The notes: a model not told the origin generated them from the sequence alone. A stretch of DNA of 7,007 nt from Minisyncoccota bacterium (GCA_017984185.1 JAGNZX010000028.1:1-7007), one strand, 5' to 3'. Counted from the first letter of the stretch, positions 1-5,164 are shown. Numbers and translations: made by a program.

Positions 1-1160
1 AAAGAATCGAGTATTCGGATACGTTCTCGGCTTCGTTTGTCTCCATGAATACCACCCACGTGAAAACCAGCGTGTTTGAGTTCTTTTTCAAGCTCGTCGA
101 CACTGTGTTTCATCTCTCGGAAAATAAGCACCTTGTCTGAACCATCCTTTGTCAAAACTTCGTGAAGCTTTTCAATCTTTTCATCTTTGCCTTTGTATCT
201 GACCACATCTTGATCGATATTTTTAGAAGTTTCACCAGATAGGACTGAGACGAAAACTGGATCTTTCAAATATTTTTCAGTTAGTTTTTTGATATCAGGA
301 GAAAGAGTAGCTGAGAAGAAAAGAGTCTGGTGTTCGGCTGGAGCTTTACCGATGATGTAAACCATATCATCACGGAATCCCATATCAAGCATGCGGTCAG
401 CTTCGTCGAGCACCACAGAGTAGCAAGTCGAAAGATCAATAACCTTTTGATCGATTAGGTCTCGCAAACGTCCCGGAGTACCGATGATGAAAGAAACTCC
501 CATTTTGATTTCTCGAATTTGTTTAGAAATTGGCAAACCTCCGACGCAAGCTGCAGAGAACATACCAAAACCAAAAGCGAGTTTTTTAAATTCTTCATCG
601 ATTTGGATGGCTAGCTCCCGAGTTGGCGCCATGATTAATACCTTTTCTTTTTTGTTTTGCCCCTTGGTCTTGGCAATCTTTTCAATCAGAGGCAAAAGGA
701 AGGCCGCGGTTTTACCTGTGCCAGTATTGGCTAGACCGAAAACGTCTCGGCCTTTTAGAGTCTCAGGGATAGATTGGTCTTGAATCGGGCGAGGGCTAGT
801 GTAGCCCGCACGCTCAATATTTTTATGCAATTGAGGATTAAATGGAAAATCAAGGAATGTGTGCTTGGATACGTATGGCTTTTCCTCTACGTGCACAGCT
901 TTTTTAATGAAACGAGAAAAATCGATTCGCTCTCCCCGCCCACGGCGGGACGAGCCGCCAGATCCTCCGCTTCTTTTGGCACCACCTCCAAATCTTGGAC
1001 GTGAACTTTTAAAACCACCAGAACGCACAGGCCGTGCGCCAAAAGCTGGTCTACTACCGAAGCTAGGTTTAGCAGATTTTTTAAATGTTGAACTATGACC
1101 ACCGAATTTCTTCGGGTGTGCTCCGCCAGAGGCGGAATGAACCGTTGTAGATTTATACAT
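1..1160 (-). CDS. DEAD-box RNA helicase, RhlE-like, 3' end cut by window edge
   Basis: ATP-dependent RNA helicase of superfamily 2; 386 residues are visible and the C-terminus lies beyond base 1. Motifs in order: Q-motif region GYTSPRPIQ (119-127), Walker A ANTGTGKT (144-151), PTRELA (179-184), TPGRL (228-232), DEAD (252-255), SAT (283-285), then the start of the second RecA domain up to HGDKRSRER (372-380). Motifs V and VI are off the window. Residues 1 to about 78 are a basic Gly/Ser/Arg tail with FG and RG pairs, placed N-terminally rather than C-terminally as in many RhlE proteins. The ATG at 1158-1160 is the first start in frame and fits the promoter found at 1209-1237. A GGGGAG sits about 14 nt upstream, too far for normal Shine-Dalgarno use unless the leader folds. 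The family acts in ribosome assembly, mRNA decay and cold adaptation; the exact role here is not readable from sequence. Confidence 0.95.
   Translation of the reverse strand, partial: MYKSTTVHSASGGAHPKKFGGHSSTFKKSAKPSFGSRPAFGARPVRSGGFKSSRPRFGGGAKRSGGSGGSSRRGRGERIDFSRFIKKAVHVEEKPYVSKHTFLDFPFNPQLHKNIERAGYTSPRPIQDQSIPETLKGRDVFGLANTGTGKTAAFLLPLIEKIAKTKGQNKKEKVLIMAPTRELAIQIDEEFKKLAFGFGMFSAACVGGLPISKQIREIKMGVSFIIGTPGRLRDLIDQKVIDLSTCYSVVLDEADRMLDMGFRDDMVYIIGKAPAEHQTLFFSATLSPDIKKLTEKYLKDPVFVSVLSGETSKNIDQDVVRYKGKDEKIEKLHEVLTKDGSDKVLIFREMKHSVDELEKELKHAGFHVGGIHGDKRSRERIRILDS
935..949. repeat. Short palindrome CCCGCC-N3-GGCGGG inside the helicase tail
   Basis: A perfect 6-bp inverted repeat with a 3-base centre (CAC on the plus strand), coding for part of the RRGRG stretch of the tail. 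It shares its layout with the palindrome at 1122-1136. It may be a small dispersed palindromic element or chance in a GC-rich Gly/Arg coding region. Confidence 0.4.
1122..1136. repeat. Short palindrome TCCGCC-N3-GGCGGA inside the helicase tail
   Basis: A perfect 6-bp inverted repeat with a 3-base centre (AGA on the plus strand), coding for SASGG near the helicase N-terminus. Same architecture (YCCGCC-N3-GGCGGR) as the copy at 935-949. Confidence 0.4.
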
Positions 1161-1161
1161 A

Positions 1162-1186
1162 ATATTTTGGGTCACTCCCCAAATAT
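1162..1186 (-). promoter_or_regulatory. Hairpin in the helicase mRNA leader, next to the start codon
   Basis: Read on the minus strand, ATATTTGGG (1186-1178) and CCCAAAATAT (1171-1162) form a 9-bp stem with one bulged A (1165) around the loop GAGTGA. It ends one base before the helicase ATG. The only Shine-Dalgarno-like bases (GGGGAG) lie in the top of the stem and the loop, so folding could either hide them or bring them closer to the ATG. There is no U-tract, so it is not a terminator. The pairing is seen directly; a regulatory role is inference. Confidence 0.55.
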
Positions 1187-1208
1187 AATATGTGAGAATG
1201 ATATATAA

Positions 1209-1237
1209 AGAATAGCATTTCTGGGCTATTTTGTCAA
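1209..1237 (-). promoter_or_regulatory. Sigma70-type promoter of the helicase gene
   Basis: On the minus strand there is a perfect -35 TTGACA (1237-1232), a 17-bp spacer, and a -10 TATTCT (1214-1209) preceded by TGC, an extended -10. The predicted start of transcription is near 1202, giving a leader of about 42 nt. The -35 lies inside the last codons of the upstream glycosidase gene. An inverted repeat AATAGC/GCTATT (1211-1216 and 1225-1230) sits between the two boxes and could be an operator or a weak terminator of the upstream gene. Confidence 0.7.
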
Positions 1238-1651
1238 TGTTTTAATAGTTTGTGAGATAATTTCATCCACTGAACTATAGTATATAAATTGAAAATCTTT
1301 ATGGTCAATTCCCCGAATAAGCTTTGTCACTAGGGCGTCTTTGTGAGCCAGTGCCAAAACTGGTATCCCTTGTTTCTCTACTGCAGTAGCTATCTCATAC
1401 CCCAAACCCAATGACGGATGATCACAAATAGCCAGCATGCAATCTGCCCTCTTTACGCAGTTATTTATGTCCCAAATATATACTTCGGGAGGTGTCGCGT
1501 CTTCAGCTAGACCAGTTACACCCTTAAATTCTAAAATTTCAAAGTGATCCTTAAGGCCAATTTTTAAATCAGCAAGCATTTTTAAAAAATCTTTTTCTTC
1601 TTTTTTAGGAAGCCTAGTCAATGCACAACCGATATAAAGTTTCTTTTTCAT
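1226..1651 (-). CDS. DNPH1-like 2'-deoxynucleoside 5'-monophosphate N-glycosidase
   Basis: 141 residues, nucleoside 2-deoxyribosyltransferase fold. The family cleaves the N-glycosidic bond of deoxynucleotides or swaps the base. Visible signs are the N-terminal strand KKLYIGCA (3-10), the Asp in YIWDIN (D61), RAD (68-70), the core HPSLGLGYEIATAV (78-91) with the likely catalytic Glu E86, and a C-terminal block KLIRGIDHKDFQFIYY (110-125) that resembles the MIRG...FQ...Y segment of human DNPH1 (RCL). This last similarity favours a dNMP hydrolase over a deoxyribosyltransferase. The start is the ATG at 1649-1651, which overlaps the deaminase stop as ATGA and implies translational coupling; no Shine-Dalgarno is present. 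A longer frame reaching 1726 would run 79 bases into the deaminase and adds an unrelated sequence. Human DNPH1 removes 5-hydroxymethyl-dUMP; the substrate here is unknown, but nucleotide-pool cleaning fits the neighbours. Confidence 0.8.
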   Translation of the reverse strand: MKKKLYIGCALTRLPKKEEKDFLKMLADLKIGLKDHFEILEFKGVTGLAEDATPPEVYIWDINNCVKRADCMLAICDHPSLGLGYEIATAVEKQGIPVLALAHKDALVTKLIRGIDHKDFQFIYYSSVDEIISQTIKTLTK

Positions 1652-2139
1652 TTCGTAAATAATTTTTCTACACCTTGCATTAAATACACATTCCTTATGC
1701 CCACCTCTATCATCTTGTCCCAGCAAGGCTTACAGCACCACCAGTGTCCGTATAAATACAAGTCGAGATTTTTGTGAGTCTGTTGTGGAAATTTTTTCTG
1801 CAAAGCTACGACAGCTCGGTATTCTCCATGATTCTTGTGCGAAGCACAGCCTGGGCACAACCAATATTTTTGACCAGACGGAATTTTAAAAAGTTTTCTA
1901 ATACACCAGTTTTTATGTGTATCTAAAAGAAATTTATTTTTAATTGGGGTCTGGTTTGCAGCACTAACCAAAATCTCTCCGTTGTCTGTTGTGATCACTG
2001 CCCCGGTCGAAACTTGTTTGTCGGTAGAATATTTTAAAGCAAATTCTTTAGCAGCCAACATATATTTATTGTCTTCTGGTGCATAAAGAATAGTTCGTCC
2101 TTCAGGTAAATATGGATATTTTATATTTTTTGTTTCCAT
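1648..2139 (-). CDS. Divergent deoxycytidylate/cytidine deaminase-family protein
   Basis: 163 residues. The zinc-deaminase signature is present but unusual: H104-G105-E106 in place of the common HAE/CAE, and C136-x2-C139 in the string CCKPC (135-139), where Cys replaces the usual Pro of PCxxC. H104, C136 and C139 would hold the catalytic zinc and E106 would shuttle protons. The strand GAVITTDNGEILVSAANQTP (46-65) matches the family core. Additional Cys (C79, C95, C98; the last two as CPGC) just before the HGE suggest a second, structural zinc. The family converts dCMP to dUMP or cytidine to uridine. Divergent placement 25 bp from a ThyA-like gene favours a (5-methyl-)dCMP substrate; this is inference. 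The ATG at 2137-2139 leaves almost no leader if the shared -10 region is used. The stop TGA overlaps the next gene's ATG. Confidence 0.75.
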   Translation of the reverse strand: METKNIKYPYLPEGRTILYAPEDNKYMLAAKEFALKYSTDKQVSTGAVITTDNGEILVSAANQTPIKNKFLLDTHKNWCIRKLFKIPSGQKYWLCPGCASHKNHGEYRAVVALQKKFPQQTHKNLDLYLYGHWWCCKPCWDKMIEVGIRNVYLMQGVEKLFTK

Positions 2140-2157
2140 AGATTTATATTGTATACT
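2130..2157 (+). promoter_or_regulatory. Candidate promoter of thyA-folA, giving a near-leaderless mRNA
   Basis: TTGTTT (2130-2135), a 16-bp spacer and TATACT (2152-2157, five of six consensus bases). The expected transcription start is about 7 bases downstream, at 2164-2165, exactly at the thyA ATG. No Shine-Dalgarno precedes that ATG, so translation from a leaderless mRNA is plausible. The -35 is weak and lies partly in the deaminase start region. Confidence 0.45.
2150..2155 (-). promoter_or_regulatory. Possible minus-strand -10 box for the deaminase unit
   Basis: The bases read TATACA on the minus strand (four of six consensus bases) and overlap the plus-strand -10 through the palindrome GTATAC (2151-2156). 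Transcription would start around 2143, leaving about 4 nt of leader before the ATG at 2139. No -35 is recognisable at the right distance, so this is weak. Confidence 0.25.
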
Positions 2158-2164
2158 CTACTAC

Positions 2165-2998
2165 ATGACTACTTTCGACACAATCTACCAAAATATTATA
2201 AAACAAATCATGGAAGAAGGTGTGGAAGAATTAAATGCTCGCACCGGTCACAAAACCAAAGCTATCCCCGGAATTACGTTTTCTTTAGATATTGAAAAAG
2301 ATGGTTTTCCGGTGATGACTCTTCGCAAAAACCCCTTAAAATCCCCCATCGCTGAACAAGTCTGGTTTATCACCGGTGAAAAAGATGTAACCTTTTTGAG
2401 AAAATTTACGAAAATTTGGGATTTATTTACCGAAGCAGATGGCACCATTGCCGCAGCGTATGGCTGGCGCTGGCGACACCACTTCGAGAGAGACCAGCTC
2501 GGCAAAACTATTGAACTACTAGAAAAAGAACCAAGCTCTCGCCACGGAGTCATTGTGACTTGGGACCCCAAAGACGACGGTTTTGGTGGCACGCCAAAAA
2601 AGAATGTGCCTTGCCCGTATACCTACACCATAAATATTATCGGCGGAAGATTAAACATGCACAATATTTTAAGATCAGAAGACATGATGCTCGGCGGTCC
2701 ATTTGATGTATTGGGTTTTGCCCTACTACAATGCATGATTGCTCAGAGGTTGGGTGTGCGACCAGGGATTTATACTCACTCGATTTCCAATGCTCACGTT
2801 TACGACAATCATTATGAGGGTGCCAAAGAAATTATAAATAGAAAAAATGATCACCCAAAAGTAGAATTGCATTTACCAAAAGATTCTTTTAAAAGAGCCG
2901 AACAAAAAGATGAAAACTTGGTCGGAGAAATTTTGGCCGATTTACAAACTCAATACAATCCATTGCCACCAATCGGTGGACTGGAAATAGCTTTATAA
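2165..2998 (+). CDS. thyA: Thymidylate synthase family protein with a dCMP-type Asp (N to D) site
   Basis: 277 residues, complete ThyA fold. The family transfers and reduces the one-carbon unit of methylene-tetrahydrofolate onto C5 of a pyrimidine dNMP, producing dihydrofolate. Seen here: phosphate-binding R26 (NARTGHKT), E64 (AEQVWF), YGWRW (99-103), SSRHG (124-128), nucleophile C150, RSED (170-173), LGGPFD (176-181), and AHVYDNH (210-216) with H211 and Y213. Differences from canonical enzymes: P151 replaces the His after the catalytic Cys; D181 replaces the Asn (N177 in E. coli) that reads the uracil face; SRH replaces SRR. Asp at the N177 site is found in T4 dCMP hydroxymethylase, and engineered N-to-D thymidylate synthases gain dCMP activity, so dCMP may be the substrate. 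The close downstream folA argues for a methylase that oxidises folate rather than a hydroxymethylase. Start ATG is at 2165 with no Shine-Dalgarno. The symbol denotes family, not proven substrate. Confidence 0.93.
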   Translation: MTTFDTIYQNIIKQIMEEGVEELNARTGHKTKAIPGITFSLDIEKDGFPVMTLRKNPLKSPIAEQVWFITGEKDVTFLRKFTKIWDLFTEADGTIAAAYGWRWRHHFERDQLGKTIELLEKEPSSRHGVIVTWDPKDDGFGGTPKKNVPCPYTYTINIIGGRLNMHNILRSEDMMLGGPFDVLGFALLQCMIAQRLGVRPGIYTHSISNAHVYDNHYEGAKEIINRKNDHPKVELHLPKDSFKRAEQKDENLVGEILADLQTQYNPLPPIGGLEIAL

Positions 2999-3001
2999 AA
3001 T

Positions 3002-3493
3002 ATGATTTCTTTAATTGCGGCTATTGGTAAAAACAATGAACTCGGCAAAGGCAACGCCTTGCTTTTTAGCATGCCGGCCGATATGAAACATTTTAGAGAT
3101 ACGACCAGGTTGCACACGGTCGTCATGGGCCGAAAAACCTTTGAAAGTATTGGTAAACCTCTGCCCAACCGACGAAACATCGTGATAACCCGCAATGTGA
3201 GCTATAAACAAACTGGAGTTGAAGTCGCGCACTCTCTGGCTGGAGCACTAGATTTAATAAAGGATTTGAATGAAGAGATTTTTATTATCGGCGGAGCTGA
3301 GTTGTATAAAGAAACGATGCCTATTGCCGACAAACTTTACATCACCCATGTGGATGCTACCGACAAAAATGCCGACGCATTTTTTCCTGAGATTATTCCA
3401 ATAGCTTGGAACGAAATAAAACACGAAGAACACAAAAAGGATAAAGAAAATCCTTTCAACTACACTTTTTCTATATACGAGAAGTTTATCTAA
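3002..3493 (+). CDS. folA: Dihydrofolate reductase
   Basis: 163 residues, normal length for the family. It reduces dihydrofolate to tetrahydrofolate with NADPH, which is the recycling step needed after ThyA-type methylation. Seen: N-terminal MISLIAAIG, MPADMKHF with the catalytic acid D27, VVMGRKTFESIGKPLPNRRN (41-60) for NADPH and folate binding, IIGGAELY (94-101) with the conserved Gly-Gly, and LYITHVDA (112-119). P21 and W22 of the E. coli enzyme are L21 and F22 here. The ATG lies three bases after the thyA stop with no Shine-Dalgarno, so expression probably depends on thyA translation. The TAA overlaps the stop codon of the convergent MazG-like gene. Confidence 0.96.
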   Translation: MISLIAAIGKNNELGKGNALLFSMPADMKHFRDTTRLHTVVMGRKTFESIGKPLPNRRNIVITRNVSYKQTGVEVAHSLAGALDLIKDLNEEIFIIGGAELYKETMPIADKLYITHVDATDKNADAFFPEIIPIAWNEIKHEEHKKDKENPFNYTFSIYEKFI

Positions 3494-3819
3494 GGGTCTT
3501 CGTCTGTTTTTACCCGAATAAAGACGTCTTTCCCGTCTGGAGATTTTGATTTCTTGTATTTTCTTTTCTTGTTAATATCGATTTTACGCACCAACTCCTT
3601 CTCAAGATTAAAACCCATGGTCTCACACATACCTAGAATAAATATCATCACGTCGGCAAATTCTTCGGCAACACCAGGTTCATTTTTATTAAATTTAGAA
3701 AATGCCTCAGACAGCTCTTCATGGGCTCGACAAAACTCTAGTGCTGTATCAGTCATATTAAAACCCTTCTCTTTTTTATTCCTGATGACCTCCTCTTGTA
3801 AGATTTTCAAATCTATCAT
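3490..3819 (-). CDS. MazG-like NTP pyrophosphohydrolase
   Basis: 109 residues, a single all-alpha MazG-type domain. The family hydrolyses (d)NTPs to (d)NMP and pyrophosphate with Mg2+. The metal-binding pattern is present as E35-x2-E38 (EELSEAF) and E53-x2-D56 (EEFADV), followed by the G-F-x-L helix and KIDINKKRKYKK (79-90), which carries the usual K...N..R end. The short C-terminal tail (91-109) is charged. Relatives of this small type include dCTP/5-methyl-dCTP pyrophosphatases (DCTPP1-like) and general house-cleaning enzymes; the sequence alone does not settle the substrate. The ATG overlaps the stop of the CofE-like gene as ATGA, so it is translationally coupled and is the last gene of the secE-led unit. 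Confidence 0.82.
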   Translation of the reverse strand: MIDLKILQEEVIRNKKEKGFNMTDTALEFCRAHEELSEAFSKFNKNEPGVAEEFADVMIFILGMCETMGFNLEKELVRKIDINKKRKYKKSKSPDGKDVFIRVKTDEDP

Positions 3820-4520
3820 GACTTAAATATACTCTGAAATAGTGGTAGATACAAGTCATCTTTTGGGTTTATGAGTAGTTCTTTTTTGTTAATTTTTTCA
3901 GCAAAAACAATCGGGGCATCAGTTATCAAAGCCAATGGTTGTTGCTCTTTGCCTTCCCCCATACACAAAACTGCAGCTGTGGCCAAACTATCACCCACAT
4001 CGGTGCGTGACATTTTAAGTACTCGGCCGAAAATATCTTTGTTTCCTCGATAATCTCGCACACCATGGAACCCGGCATAACCCAAAACCACTCCGACTAT
4101 CCCCGCTCGCAATGGAAAAATCCGACTATCGGTGATGAGTACCCCGAGTTTTTTTATTTTAAATATTTTTTTTAATTTTTTTCGAATTTCATCTGCAGAC
4201 CTAAAACTATCTTTGGGTAATAATATGAGTTTGCCCATAGCATTGGATTCATCGATACCAGCCGAAGCCATAACCATGCCATCCTTGATAGTCAGCCAAG
4301 TATATTTAGTTTCTAAAGCAAAACTACTCTCTTTTTTAATGAGGGCAATTTTTTGTTTCTCGTTTACAAATTCTACCGTCCGACCTTCCGCCAAGGCGAC
4401 AACTTTTGAAGTGATCACCAGCACAGATTCTTCGGGAAGTTTCTTTACATACTTACAAATAAAAGAAATTAAGTCTTCCCCTTCTTCAAAAACCTTAGTT
4501 TTAATTGCCTGGATTTGCAT
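3816..4520 (-). CDS. CofE-like gamma-glutamyl ligase family protein (F420-0 ligase fold)
   Basis: 234 residues, close to the length of archaeal CofE. Family motifs in order: SKVVALAEGR (38-47), GIDESN (88-93), ITDSRIFPLRAGIVGVVLGY (129-148), DYRGNKDIFGRVL (156-168) and DVGDSLATAAVLCMGEG (174-190). CofE adds glutamate to coenzyme F420-0 using GTP. No F420-making gene is visible here and such pathways are not expected in a reduced Patescibacteria-type genome, so the real substrate is probably different; no function beyond amide-ligase-like is claimed. The FGRPWR element usual after ITD appears as IFPLR. The start ATG (4518-4520) lies 20 bases inside the transporter gene and is preceded by GAGG with an 8-base spacer, the only convincing Shine-Dalgarno in the window. 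The TGA overlaps the MazG-like start. Confidence 0.85.
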   Translation of the reverse strand: MQIQAIKTKVFEEGEDLISFICKYVKKLPEESVLVITSKVVALAEGRTVEFVNEKQKIALIKKESSFALETKYTWLTIKDGMVMASAGIDESNAMGKLILLPKDSFRSADEIRKKLKKIFKIKKLGVLITDSRIFPLRAGIVGVVLGYAGFHGVRDYRGNKDIFGRVLKMSRTDVGDSLATAAVLCMGEGKEQQPLALITDAPIVFAEKINKKELLINPKDDLYLPLFQSIFKS

Positions 4521-5163
4521 TATTGTTCCCTCTCAATAAATAAATTCCTAAATACGAAAGTGGTGTATATAAAATGCCCATCAAGACTTTATACATCCAC
4601 CAGAGCAAAATCATAATCATCAAATCCTTGGCTCCATAATACCCTGTTCCAACATAGGCAATACACATAAAAAGCACGGTATCAAAAAACTGAGACCAGA
4701 GATTAGACAAATTTGAACGAAGCCAAAAATATTTCCCTTCGGTCTTTTTGCGTAAAAAGAAAAAAGCAAAAACATCTTGGTATTCACCAACCACAAAAGC
4801 CACGACTGAGGCTAGTGAAAAACGAAAAGAGAGACCAAAAATTTGATTATAGCCGTCCTTGGCCCAAAGTGCTTTGTCCGCCCAGGGAGTTACTTCGGAA
4901 ACAAATGAATAGAACATAAATAAAATCATACTTATGACACCTGCCATAACAAAATTCTTGGCCATTTGCTTGCCGTAAACTTCCCCAATCATGTCGGTCA
5001 TTATAAAGACAACTGGAAAACAAAACACACCCACTGAAAGGTGTGTTCCGAATAAAAATGGCATAAGTTTTATACCGAGAGTATTTGCCGCAAAAAGTGA
5101 GGTAATGTAAAGAGTTAAACAAATGAGAATATTTCTATAATCTTTCTCAGAGAGTGTTTGCAT
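4501..5163 (-). CDS. yhhQ: Queuosine precursor transporter, VUT/YhhQ family
   Basis: 220 residues with about six membrane segments (roughly 10-30, 42-56, 68-88, 113-138, 157-173, 180-210). Family marks are TDMIGEVYGK (56-65), corresponding to the D..TE.YG motif, and SNLSNLWSQFFDT (150-162), corresponding to the conserved N..SQ..D stretch. The family imports preQ0/preQ1 or queuine, the precursor of the tRNA base queuosine; uptake would suit an organism that cannot make deazapurines. It follows rplK after a single base and overlaps the CofE-like start by 20 bases. The tail GNNNANPGN is low complexity. No preQ1 riboswitch is possible in the one-base gap upstream and none was recognised. Confidence 0.88.
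   Translation of the reverse strand: MQTLSEKDYRNILICLTLYITSLFAANTLGIKLMPFLFGTHLSVGVFCFPVVFIMTDMIGEVYGKQMAKNFVMAGVISMILFMFYSFVSEVTPWADKALWAKDGYNQIFGLSFRFSLASVVAFVVGEYQDVFAFFFLRKKTEGKYFWLRSNLSNLWSQFFDTVLFMCIAYVGTGYYGAKDLMIMILLWWMYKVLMGILYTPLSYLGIYLLRGNNNANPGN
4529..4532 (-). promoter_or_regulatory. Shine-Dalgarno GAGG of the CofE-like gene
   Basis: Minus-strand GAGG, 8 bases before the ATG at 4520, lies inside the transporter coding sequence. It supports the start chosen for the CofE-like gene. It stands out because no other start in the window has a convincing Shine-Dalgarno. Confidence 0.6.
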
Positions 5164-5164
5164 C

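Noticed and set aside
1101..1117. Inverted repeat CCGAA/TTCGG with a 4-base loop in the helicase tail
   Set aside because: Only five pairs, in the middle of coding sequence, with no T-run or spacing that suggests a function.
1652..1726. Upstream extension of the glycosidase gene by 25 codons
   Set aside because: It would run deep into the deaminase gene and starts with residues unlike the family; the ATG at 1651 gives the expected N-terminal strand and an ATGA overlap.
2195..2200. Minus-strand TATAAT inside thyA as a deaminase promoter
   Set aside because: A perfect -10 hexamer, but no -35 at 16-18 bp and no extended -10; such hexamers are frequent in AT-rich coding DNA.
2248..2592. Minus-strand open frame of 114 codons opposite thyA
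   Set aside because: It is a shadow of a strongly conserved coding region with no motif or start signal of its own.
3520..3531. 12-bp palindrome AAAGACGTCTTT
   Set aside because: It has no loop and no T-run and codes for conserved-looking codons of the MazG-like gene; chance is the simplest reading.
4132..4539. Plus-strand open frame of 135 codons opposite the CofE-like gene
   Set aside because: Its product matches no family I recognise and has antisense-type composition, while the minus-strand frame carries all CofE motifs.
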